Below, in pieces: positions 1-10,700 of a stretch of 23,582 nucleotides of DNA. Position 1 is the stretch's first letter. Every line of letters begins with the position of its first letter. Source of the DNA: Saccoglossus kowalevskii (Eukaryota > Hemichordata > Enteropneusta > Harrimaniidae); assembly GCF_000003605.2 (NCBI RefSeq), contig NW_003151765.1, positions 76,243 to 99,824 of the forward strand, written 5' to 3'. The notes under the pieces were generated by a model, which saw nothing but the letters and a program-made list of their open reading frames with translations, had not been told where the DNA came from and searched no databases. The position numbers and the translations under genes are program-made.

Positions 1-12
1 TCCAGGTAGTTC
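1..12 (-). CDS. Gene 0 exon 2, partial (5' end only)
   Basis: Twelve coding bases after a CACATAG acceptor identical to that of gene A exon 2. They read ACT ACC TGG (TTW) in the expected phase. The flanking intron at 13-95 matches gene A at 8334-8420. Confidence 0.75.
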
Positions 13-1261
13 CTATGTGACAATCATGACATATGAGAACGAATTTAATCATCTCAACCTTATGTACCAAACCTGTATCTGAAACGTCACCATTGTTATG
101 TAAGCACGGTGACTCCGCCAAACAATTCTATCATAGTGTATGCTCGAGACAAGCCTTACAGTCGCATTACAATCTAAATATCGGCCTTCCAATAGCTCAA
201 ATGAATGTTTGACATTTCATTTCAGTAAAACATACCCAAAAAACAAAATTCAATTATCAAAGTGAAAATAACATACCCAACTATATATCATTGAATAAAA
301 ATCAAAGTCATGCATTCAATGGTATTTAATTTTCTAGCAACAAAAATCAATATGCAATTATTACATAACAGTATTTTGCAATGAATTCGACTCGCAGAAA
401 TGCATCTGCAACTCAAATATGTTACACATTAGTTCTAGGGATATTCGTCCATCTGACGACCACTGCATGGAGGCTTGCTCCGTCACACAAAACGGGATGA
501 CATAAATCGGGATGACATAAATATTGTTAATCAATTATGGTTCTATCATAATATCGTGGTAAAATGTTGAATTGCAATCGTTGAATTGTAATAGAAATGT
601 GTTTAGTGGTTATAACTGGGGGTAATCCCATAGATACGTGTATACGTGTATGCACCGCTTTGAAGTTTTTTTTTTACCCTGAATTTCAAGATTGTAGGCC
701 ATTCCCTTAAAAAAAAGTATATTTTTTGGCAAAAAAACGCAAATTTGTTTGCTAAACAGTGCCATCAACGTCTATATTTGGGTGTAGTTTTTAACTGAGT
801 GCACCCCTCCAATGGGAAGCTATATTGTTGAACACACTATTGGTATTCCAATGGAGGATTTAAAAGACAACAAACCTGATCTTTGTTTTGATATTTGCTT
901 TGAATTTTACTATTCTCTAATGAATGACAAAACTGTTTATTTTAATTTAAACGTCATAGCAATATTCATCTTCTTCCTATCTCATAGATTGTTGACGTGT
1001 GAGGGCAAAGCTAGCGTATGTTTCAATCACGGCGACCTTAATCTACGTAAGTGTTAAAATGGGAAGAACGCAAAGCGTCATATATCATTTACTCTACACA
1101 ACCAAAAGTCACTTAACATAGCAAAACAATAAAATTAAAGGCACCCGACTTGGTCGATAATACTAGTTTATTGATGATACATTGTTTGTGTATTTTGTCA
1201 TATATCTCACACACACACAGGGACAGTTCACTGTCATGATTGTGACCTAACAAGATTTGGG
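13..1261. other. Intron 1 of gene 0, gene-free
   Basis: AT-rich intron sequence. Stretches at about 220-340, 400-480, 895-950 and 1000-1195 align with gene B intron 1 at about 21240-21400, 21490-21580, 21830-21935 and 22310-22540. A short CA repeat lies at 1208-1219. No coding signal apart from the exon 1 relic at 184-226. Confidence 0.6.
184..226 (-). pseudogene. Short relic of the 3' end of a SULT exon 1
   Basis: The plus strand at 184-203 (ccttccaatagctcaaatga) closely matches the 3' end of exon 1 copy b at 2445-2466, and the bases on both sides also align. No donor or open frame survives. It lies about 170 bp from exon 2. Confidence 0.4.
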
Positions 1262-1473
1262 GGGGATTTAGGTCAGACGAAAACAACCAGAACCTTATAG
1301 AATCTGTTTACAACAGCGAGGCTGGAACGGAATTGAGTTAATTATACCCACGCAAAATGACGACAACAAACTTCACAAGGACGCACGAGTTAAGTGTGAT
1401 TATTCTCAAGGAAGGCATCCGAAAGATACATATTATCAGACACCTCCGTTACGTTCGCACTATAATGTACATA

Positions 1474-1534
1474 CCCGAATTCCGATGGTATTTCACGATC
1501 TGGTTATTCTAGAATCTTTGTATTAACGAGTGCG
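1474..1534 (-). pseudogene. Exon 1 relic a of gene 0
   Basis: A decayed copy of SULT exon 1. On the minus strand it reads LPALVNTKILE, then a TAA stop, then PD, with the middle ([10 protein letters not shown]) deleted and a GTATGT donor still present. The start codon and first 15 or so codons are missing. It sits about 1.46 kb from exon 2, close to the 1.6 kb spacing in gene B, so it may be the original exon 1. Confidence 0.65.
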
Positions 1535-2444
1535 GGTAATATCCACAGTGAGAAATGGTTTTGTTTTTATATATTAACTTTTGAAATGTATATAAGCCGC
1601 TCCCTACATCATGTACTAGGGTAGTACAACTGTAGTAGGGTAGACGTCCCATCCGCCGCACAGTAGAAGTGTTCAATCCACCAGAGTTGAATACCTGTGG
1701 TAGTGTGGAATCTATCTCACTGAGACCAATCTATATTGGGTGCTTTGATGCCAGTTCCTTAATAACTAATGAGTGGTGGCTAAGCCTGGCCGACCGATAC
1801 ACTATTGTCTACGTTCAACAGTCTAAACTGGACATGCACTGGTGCTTGTAGCCACAGGCGTAACCAAGACAAAGACCGATTGTATTGCTGAAATTGCTTA
1901 ACAAAACCCATGCCAGTGGGCAAATCAAAGAACATTACAGCTTCGAGTGTGTAGCACACTATCTAGGCTATCGGGGACCGCTACATCTTAATTAAGGAAG
2001 CCTGTCTTAATTAAAAACGTTGGTCGTAATTCAGGAAGATTGTCGTAATTGGGGGAAGCTGTCGCAATGAAGGCACACTTGCTTTGTTATTAAACAGCTG
2101 CTATTAAATGGTTTATATTATCAAATGGCAAGTCGTCCTCTTTGAAGAAACACAAATAAGCATTGAACCTTGAGTTAAACGCAATCAAACTGCAAAATGA
2201 TGTTTTGAATTCACATACCTAGGTTTCCCATTCGTAAATAACTTCCACGATTTAGGTCAGACGAAAACAACCAGACCCTTAGGAGCTGTTTACAACAGCG
2301 AGGCTCCATTGTTAATATAACCCCAAACATTACGACAACAAACTTGGCAAGATCGCACTAGTTAGGTGAACGTATTCTCAAAGTATGCATCCGAGAGATA
2401 CATATAATGAGACATAACACTTACTGTCGCACTATAATGTACAC

Positions 2445-2585
2445 CTTCCGATAGCTCACAACGAACACGTCATCATCACGACATTTCACAATATCTGGTG
2501 ATTCTAAAATCTTTGTAATAACGAGTGGGGGTAATGTTATACCATTGTATTCAATAGTGCCCGGTACGATTACCTTCTCGTCCAT
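2445..2585 (-). pseudogene. Gene 0 exon 1 copy b, PAPS loop damaged
   Basis: 141 bp against 145 bp in A and B. The reading frame is open from ATG to the end and only seven of 47 residues differ from gene B, but one of them changes the loop proline to arginine. The next codons (Ala and the first base of Gly) are gone, leaving AAG followed by GTGTAC. A phase 0 end cannot join the phase 1 exon 2. Confidence 0.75.
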
Positions 2586-4199
2586 TATTAGGGAATCGAT
2601 ACAATATGCTTATGTTGGGCCCCTTTAAGTTGATGAAAATGTGTACAAAAGAAACTTACCCAATTTAAATAAATGTCTCCGCCGATGAACACTGGTGACT
2701 GTTTATATGCTGTTTATTATATGGTGGTAATGGTCTTCAAAACTACTAAAACAACTACATGTACTATTACATTAATTTCATATATACCTCACAAACGATA
2801 CAACACAACATATTCATGTATATGATAACTGCCGCTACATGAGTTCCTAGCTGTTTGCAAACATACAGTCGTTTATCTATCTTTGCTCAATGTCCTATTC
2901 GTTGGGTTTCGTTAGCCAACATTACTTAGTTTTAACTGATTTCAAATAGTATACCGAATATTCTGCTACCTTAGCAAAAAAGATAGGGTAAGCAATTATT
3001 CTTAGAACGAATTGTAGGAGAGTGAATTTCTCCCTGTGCACAATATTGTACCATGTAAACATGTTTGGTGTGAATCTAGGCAAGTGTACTTGTCTTCTAT
3101 ACTTTATGTGTATAACCTTTCGAACACTTTACTCTGCGCCACAGTGAAATAAGTCTCTAATAATACTACAGTGAGAAATGTATTTTTGGTTTTAATTATT
3201 TATTTTAGAAATATGTTTGAGCAGTTATCTTCATCATGTACACGAGTAGCTTACAGTACAACTGTATTAGGGTAGAGTCCCATCCGCCGCAAAATAGAGG
3301 TGTTCAATCCACCAGAGTTGCATACCTAATTGGTTAGTGTGGAATCTATCTCACTGATACCAACCCATAATGGATGCTTTGATGCCAGTTCACTGGGAAC
3401 CAATGCGGTCTACCCGACCGATTGTCTACGTCCAATAGTTTAAACTGGACAGGCATTGGTGCCTGTAGCCACAGGCGCAAACAAGACAGAGGCGGATTGT
3501 ATTGCTGGAAGGGAAGACAAGAGGACATTCGTAATAGTTATCTAAATGGAAACAATGTTTACTACTTTGTAACGTTGATTGAGTTTTCAATAAAGCAATA
3601 GAAACTTATATTGCTGTGTGGCGGTAATTAGTTATTTCACATCTCTTGCCTAAAATAACTCTATTCTTATTGTTCCAATCATTAAAATAAACTGTGTTCC
3701 TAAACCAAACCCTTGTCAGTGGGTAAAGCAAATTAAATGGCGGTTTTGTGTAGCACGCTACCTAGGACACCGAGGACCGCAACATCTCAATTAGGGAAAT
3801 CTGAAAATAGTTGGTCGGAATTCAGTAAGTTTGTCGTTACTGGGGAAGGCTGCCGTAATGAAGTCACACTTGTTCTGGTATAAACAATCACAGCTACGTG
3901 ACTGACATTTGATAGTGAAAATGTATGAAACGGAAAACGATATTAAATTTATTATGTAACAATGAATCATATAACCTAGTACCGCATAGAAACATTTTTA
4001 GCTCGGTTTGCTAGTTTAAGGGTCGTTTTAACATTTCGCTTTCCATTTCTGTTTTGGGTTTCCGTTTCCGTATAGTGTCTATATAATATATGCGGTAATT
4101 TGCAGTCACGTGATTAATATTACATTTTTTATATGGGGTTCTGTTTGGCATGTAGATTATAATCTTTATTCTGGTGAAATTATTCCGTCTATCATTCAG

Positions 4200-4205
4200 T
4201 TTATT
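4200..4205 (-). promoter_or_regulatory. Possible poly(A) signal of gene A
   Basis: AATAAA on the minus strand about 410 bp beyond the stop codon, with a second AATAAA at 4165-4170. The hexamer is common in AT-rich DNA, so this is only the first one met downstream. Confidence 0.25.
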
Positions 4206-4430
4206 TATGATTGATATTTTATACATAAGATCACAACATATGATATGAACAAAATCGACATTTCTGTTCAGTGAAACATTGAATACTTTCTGAAACCTAT
4301 GTTAGGTAGGTGCGTAGTCATGCGCAGTTTCTATGTACTTTCTATGAGACGGCAGAGTGCTACGATGATCACGTGTAACGTTTCACCCTATAATTTAAGC
4401 TCATGACGATTTGCACATAGTATATTCCAA

Positions 4431-4460
4431 GTACCTTTGCGGATAAACCTAACAGTTGAG
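4431..4460 (-). pseudogene. Detached fragment of SULT exon 6, 3' end
   Basis: The plus strand at 4432-4447 (tacctttgcggataaa) repeats the exon 6/intron 6 boundary of gene A at 5245-5260, and the similarity runs on to about 4456. It lies about 150 bp beyond the stop codon of gene A, where no exon is expected. It is too short to code for anything alone. Confidence 0.5.
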
Positions 4461-4612
4461 GTGACGCAGTGGAGGTGGACAAGTACTTTTATCATACGGA
4501 GGGAGTGAAATGCTCAGGCAAATGTCACAATTGTCACTAGTAAGGTTTCAACCCTGAATTAAAACTGCTGTCTATGTGTGACGTGGTAATATTTGAAAAC
4601 ACATATGTAATG

Positions 4613-4722
4613 TTAGTAAAAGTCAAAAACTAAACCCGAGCCTTTCATACGTTTTTCATACATCTTCTCAAAATGTGCGTCTTGAGCCACAGTGAAATGA
4701 TTCACCCAGTCACCGACGATTC
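4613..4722 (-). CDS. Gene A exon 7, C-terminus
   Basis: Acceptor TATTATAG, then [20 protein letters not shown] and a terminal GLVFDFY before TAA at 4615-4613. Positions 4613-4480 resemble sequence at 17115-16960 beyond gene B, so this is probably the ancestral 3' end. Confidence 0.92.
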
Positions 4723-7700
4723 CTATAATACAAAACGTAAGCAGTTAGACCTTCTCCTGCCCTTCGAAATATCTGTGTGTGAAATGACATTTTTCAGACT
4801 GTTGGTATTTTGATGGCGGAACACAAGTGAAGCAATATTATAGAAAAGCGCCCTCTGTGTATAGAGTGATAGATTACAAGATGACGTTCTTACATAGAAT
4901 TCCCATAAGCAACAGTGTTAGCATTCAGTTCTTCATCGAATATGCTAAGAATACAAGCGTGTCATATAACAAATACCAGTGGCGTTGAAACTGATTGCCA
5001 CTTTAATATATTTCAACAAATCCCAATAAATTAATTTGATATGTGGATTTCACTCATCCCAAGAAAAAACTGTAATTCAGTTACTACATACTTACCACAA
5101 ATACTTTCCAGAACAACGGAAACCGGGAGTTCTTTAAAGGTATCGGAATTATTGTGTTATGTGAAACAATAAATTTCAACAGTTTACCCCTGATATAATG
5201 TATGTACATTTGCAGACAAAGTTTACTCATTGATATATTGTAAATACCTTTGCGGATAAAGCTTACAGTATGGTTGTCCACGTTTCCTTTCATTAGGTTT
5301 ACTGCCTTGTTTTCTCTCATTTTCTTGATGGAAGAGTATTCCACAATTCTTTGCATGACATCATCTGTCACTTCAATATCTAAGAACAGAGCAATCTTCT
5401 TTATGGTAGCCCTGATATCCTACAAAACAAAACAAGGATTAACAAAATAGTTAAAGTCTCATTATAAAAATGTCCGTTTAGTTTATTGATTGAATAAATA
5501 AATTATAATGATAATTAAAGGGAAATATGTTTTTTCTGTGATGTTTTTTTTTCAATTATAAATGACCATGGTATTACGTACATTCAAATATGTAACTATT
5601 AAATAACAAGCTTGTAACAGAAAAAAACTTGTGACATTACCTACCAGACTACTAAGATAGTGTGAACTAATGAAACTGTCATCTTTACTTCAGAATGTTT
5701 TATTCTCAGTTTCAAAATGTCAAAGAAATGTTTTAATAATGTGTGTCATGACTTATTTTCCCCCACGAAGTCTCAGTAATCAGTGACAGAAATATTACAT
5801 TTGTATTTAACCTCAATTGTCCCACGTATAACTTTGTATACCAATATGTAATCTATTCACAAAGTATCAGCAATTTCTAAGAACCTTCATGAAACTGTGT
5901 TGTTCAACATTTACACTGAATACAAACACGAGCCTAAAATTTTGTGAATAACACCCTTTGCTATATTCGTTTACAAAGCGCTCATCGTACCAGAACGTTC
6001 ATTTCAATATTATTTGACAACATTCACAGTCGCCATGACGACACACATTATGTGGAGCATTTCTGTATATTGCGCTATAGTATGGTACAAAAATACAATA
6101 AATTATTCGCATATGCATGATCTAACCTTCTTCATGTCTTCATACTTTACAAATATTATATTGTCTTCCTCGTTATGTTTATTCCAATCCAACACATGAT
6201 CAAACCAATCACCAAATCCAACTATCAAACATAAAAACGTTATAATGCGTTATTTTCATGCTGCGGTTGAATAACATACATGCAGCTCATATATAGCGTT
6301 GAAACTAACATAACGCATGAATTAAAACGGCGGTCGTCAAATGACTCGGCATGAACATTTGTATGTGACAATCAGGTATTTTCGAAACAGGCGCATTTTA
6401 GACATTAAATGTTGATCATACATAATGGAATGAGTAGTTGAATTGTCAAATTATTTATGTTTGTGGTACAATTGTATCTAAGGTCGCGTGAGACTTGACC
6501 TGAAGTCAGCTGATACGTTTTTAAGTCTGAATGTTATAATTATAAACTGGAGCAAGTGAGATCTTACAGTGCAGTATGTTACAACATTTTTGTTTTATTC
6601 TGAATAATAATACAAATATTGACCCAAGCAGTGGTCGATATACAGATTTGTCAAAACTCAAAGAGCATTTTTGACGTCGGCTTCGTCTCAGTCAATGATG
6701 CTCTTTTCTGGTAGACAAATCTGCATATGTAAACATTAGACATAGATTTTTCTATAATACTGAACGGACAGTGATTCTTACCTTTACCACTGAAAAATAA
6801 CTGATAAGAATGGTTCCAAGACTTAATGTAATTTCCAAACACAGGCATAAGTTTCATCATATAGTATAGCGATACTGCTGTGTCTTTGGGGTTACGAGCA
6901 ATATAGATAATCTGTAAAACAAAAGAAGTGTGGTTAATTGCAATTGAGAGATCGAACGTGCTTCTGTTTGAAGTAGTCGTGACATCATACAATAACTAAT
7001 TGGTAAAGGTTGTCCTAATATGGAAATATAGGTCGTTATATGTATGAGAAAACAAAAGCTAAAACTATATACAAAATAATCTTAAAGATGCATTTTGTCA
7101 ACATTAAACTTCACCCTATGTAACACGCGATCGGAATGTTTAACTCCAATTCTCCAATTTGTTGCTGTACAAGCAAGATGTTTACTCTTGCAAGTGACAT
7201 TCCAATAACAGTCAACAGTGTGTTTTTATCGGAGTAATATACACAATTATAGCATAATTCCTGTTATATTTATACGTAATTGGTAAGTAAGTGTTCTCAG
7301 ATCTATAAATTCTACTTAATCCATATCTCTCTGATGTGTTTACTGATTTAATCAGAGGGTGTTGACCTGCTCAGAATATGATGCATGATAAGGGCTCAGA
7401 GTGAGTTGGACGTAATACTGGTTCGATGGGCTTAACGTGAGGAGCGGGTAATTCGTTTATATGGCCCTGGGGGTCATATACAAAAATACAAATTAAGATA
7501 AAAAAAAATAAAAACATTTTGGCCAGATAAAAAGGTATCATAACCAAACGTAGTATAAATCGTTTTTACAACTGAATGAATATAGTTGCCATTAGTGATA
7601 TCTAGATGCAAGAAATTGTACTTAACCTTGCATTTCTTTTCAAGTGCTTGTGAAGGAAAAAAATTTGTATGGAAGATGTGACTTGATGAGTCGTGGTGAA

Positions 7701-10700
7701 GGTAATTTCTCCATTTGTCGCATTCCATCGAAGGCAAATAATCCTTTAATTGGAGGTACAAATATATAGTTTTCAAGGTGTAGGAAACTTGGCAAAAGCC
7801 ATTGTATCTTTTTCATAATATACATCAGCGTCAGCATTGGTCTGTAAGTTAAACACATCGATATATCAATATATGCTGACATATTGTACATTACACGTAC
7901 TGTTAAATGCGTGTTGCTCCCAATTCATAGTTTGAGCAAATATTGTTACTTGATTTGATTACCGGTGTGCTGTCAATATTAATAATGCTTCATTACACTT
8001 TTTTGTTGCCAGTACAGTCAAATTGACACAAATATTATTAGATAAAAGTACACGTGAATGAATAATGTGTTATCATTCTGTATATTATTATTAGTTGTCG
8101 CATTTTCAGGTATACACGATTCCATTTATATTGCCAGCTACTGATATTTTTATCTTTCTCTTATTCAGATCTAAATTGAAATGTTCAAAATATTTGTTTC
8201 GCAATTCAAGTGTCTTACCTAGAGATATATGACTCCAGCATGGGATTACGTTCTGGTTGTGGTACAGCATGATTTGCATCAACATCGCCACCATTCATTA
8301 TAAGTGAAACAATCTCAATTGCCCAGGTAGTTCCTATGTGACAAGAAGTTATAAGAACACATTCAAGCCCCCCTAAACTGATGTATCAAACCTGTACCTT
8401 AACGTGAATGTTGATATATAAGAATAGCAGGGTATTTGGGTGACAATTGCTTACAATAATACAGACAATGGTACAACACAAATCAAATATACAGTACACA
8501 GATAACGGTAGACAGAAAGTGGAAATAACATATTTAATTGTACATAATTAGGAAATTATAATTATTATTATTATTATTTGGGCATTATATTCTGGGATGG
8601 TGAGTTATTGTATTAATCACAATTACACTGTTGAACCTATTATACATAGCTGTCACCTTTGGAGGGTGCCGTGCTTGGCATGGCATGCGGCAGGGTCGTC
8701 ACCTGCGCACGCGCGGGAATTAAGTCCCAAGCGATGATAACAACTCACGCTAAGAACGCAAAGGCTCGTGGGTAGACGCTTGTTTGTAAACAATGACACG
8801 CATGCGTAGGTGACGACTCTCCCGCTTCAAATAAAAATGCATTTATACAATGGTGAAAGCTACTGAATGATAATTATGAACAGGTGCATTTGGCGCGTGA
8901 TCTGATTGAAGTGCAACTTTGTATGGAGTGGCAGTGGCTGGTGTCTATATACACTGATGTTATACTAGGATGAGTTTTAATGGAATATTTGTGTTTCAAG
9001 TCCTATTAGACCAAACCCTAGGAAAGATGTGTGTGTTTGTGCTTGATGAACTGTCTATTCCTATGTATGCATGCTGCTGTGGAGGTATTGCTTAAGGTTG
9101 TATGCGCGGAAATGCACTGTGCATACGTTCTGCGCGTTTGAAGCAGATTTGTAAGATGACTGCCACAATAAACAAGTACGCATCGCGATCATAGAATCAA
9201 AAAGATACTGATGAAAATGTACGCAAATTTAAAGGATTTTTGACCGAGAAAGGGAAGAGAGGGTGACAGTTATCCAGGCGAACCGCCAACATAAGAAAGT
9301 TGCTGAAGTAGTTTTAGAATCAAATTCAGGTACGTACGTACGGTGTCAGTATACTATGTTTGGTTGAGTCGTCTGCAACTGTATACACAACTCGAATCAA
9401 TATCAACAGAATATTTAACAGAATATCACCTATTTCGAGCATCCACAAATATAATTCTTACACAAAAATGATACAAAATTAAACATCATCATATCATAGT
9501 TACTACCTTATGCTAAAATATGTTTGGATATTTAGAGTACTAACAAATTTTCACTTCCGGTCCGGTTAAACTTAAAATACACCACGAATATTCATGTTTG
9601 AGATATAATTTTTGGTATGTGTTGGTTCTTGGATATTTAAGCTTCGTCGTCCTGTTCTTCGTTTAGTCATTCGAACTTCCTAGTTTGCGTAAAAAGGGAG
9701 AGTTTCGCGATTTCGACATCGAAAATGCCTTGGCTTCATTTGTTGCCGAGGGACGGCCGCTTCGGTATGTGCTCTATAACTTGCAGCACATGAACCTAAA
9801 AACGTTAGGTAATCAAACAAAAATGAAGTTGTACTAAAGTCCAAAGAGTAGGTTCAAGGTCTTCACTTTTTCGTAGCATAAAAACGATTTGTTCCCTCGC
9901 TTATTGTGACACCCTCAAATCAACTGATTCCCATTCACCTCAAGTGTCAACAATGGTATATACCTCCATTTTACGCCACAGCTGGAAACAGTATTTTTTG
10001 TTTGACATGTTCATTTGCCTTCTTTCAATTACGTGTCAGTGGCTGTCACTGTACCCTTGCTTACTAAAATTAAAATATGATTGGGGTCGCAATCACCGTC
10101 GCTATCGCCGCGGTAAGTAATCGCTCACCTCTTAGTTATTATTGTAGTCCAAGTCATTCACGTCCCAAATTTTTGTTCCCGGCGCCACTAATAAATAAGT
10201 TATATTACCACTGGGTCGAATCAATGATATATCACCAAAAAATGGATGATTGGGCGAAAATCGTTTCTTTTTTCTTTATCTTTTTTGTTTTGACCTCGAC
10301 AATTTTTCACTCGGAAAGGCATTCACGCTAAATATTGGATTTTGTAAATAGTCTCTCACCCCTGGTTATTACACAGGGACTGTGGTTATTACAGGTATCA
10401 CTGATTTTTTCGACGCCGGAGTGATTCACGTTCCAAATTTTGGTTTCCCGGACGCCTTTAATAAATAACCTATCATATTTTTGGCCTCGACCTTTTTTTG
10501 CTCGAAAGGCAAGGGCGATAAGACTAGATTTTCAAGGATGCAGGTCGTTTTGATCGGACGATTCCTTTTGTTTCCAATTCGTTGTATGCCTAGAAACATG
10601 GCAACATTGTTTTTGGTGAATATATGACATGTTCTGTTCCAATAAAGGATATTGATATGCATAAAAATTCCTTACTGAAACATTTCCTGTACTCCCTAAA

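Larger units (their letters stand above)
1..2585 (-). pseudogene. Gene 0: left-edge sulfotransferase locus, broken first exon
   Basis: The 5' part of a third SULT locus. Exon 2 enters the window at 12-1, reading AG then GA ACT ACC TGG, the TTW of the PAPS loop. Upstream is an exon 1 at 2585-2445 with an ATG and 47 codons, MDEKVIVPGT to FVVSYRK. Compared with A and B it has lost four bases at its 3' end and changed YPK to YRK, so the PAPS loop is damaged and the join to exon 2 would be out of frame if the GT at 2444 is used. Two older exon 1 relics lie between. The intron resembles gene B intron 1 over much of its length. The remaining exons lie off the left edge, so I cannot say whether another promoter or first exon rescues the gene. 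Confidence 0.72.
1262..3905. repeat. Diverged tandem duplication around exon 1 of gene 0
   Basis: Unit 1 (about 1262-2110) and unit 2 (about 2247-3905) align in three blocks: 1262-1540 with 2247-2535, 1540-1890 with 3165-3500, and 1905-2110 with 3705-3905. Unit 1 lacks about 630 bp, including the start of exon 1 and its upstream region; unit 2 has about 180 bp extra near 3510-3700. Each unit carries an exon 1, so the promoter and first exon were duplicated together. Confidence 0.65.
2586..4612. other. Intergenic, gene A 3' flank to gene 0 5' flank
   Basis: The part next to 2585 (2586-2650) resembles the bases before the gene B start (22971-23035), so a shared 5' UTR or promoter is likely. 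The rest holds unit 2 of the tandem duplication, the exon 6 fragment and AT-rich filler. I see no gene. Confidence 0.5.

Noticed and set aside
812-1057. 81-codon open frame on the plus strand
   Set aside because: It lies in gene 0 intron 1. The aligned intron of gene B (21812-22033) has gaps that are not multiples of three and a different frame, so it is not conserved coding sequence.
3137-3150. gccacagtgaaat, identical to 13 bases of gene A exon 7
   Set aside because: Flanks do not extend the match, and a 13-base match of this kind is expected now and then by chance.
3346-3528. Open frames at 1669-1851 (+) and 3346-3528 (-)
   Set aside because: They lie in matching parts of the tandem duplication but on opposite strands and in unrelated frames, so neither is conserved as protein.
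9737-9760. ATG followed by a possible donor in the 250 bp repeat ([14 protein letters not shown])
   Set aside because: The second copy has ACG in place of ATG and changes at all codon positions, so a conserved exon is unlikely.
10077-10331. 84-codon open frame with hydrophobic stretches
   Set aside because: It spans unit 1 of a tandem repeat. Unit 2 does not keep the frame, and the hydrophobic part is from a T-rich stretch.
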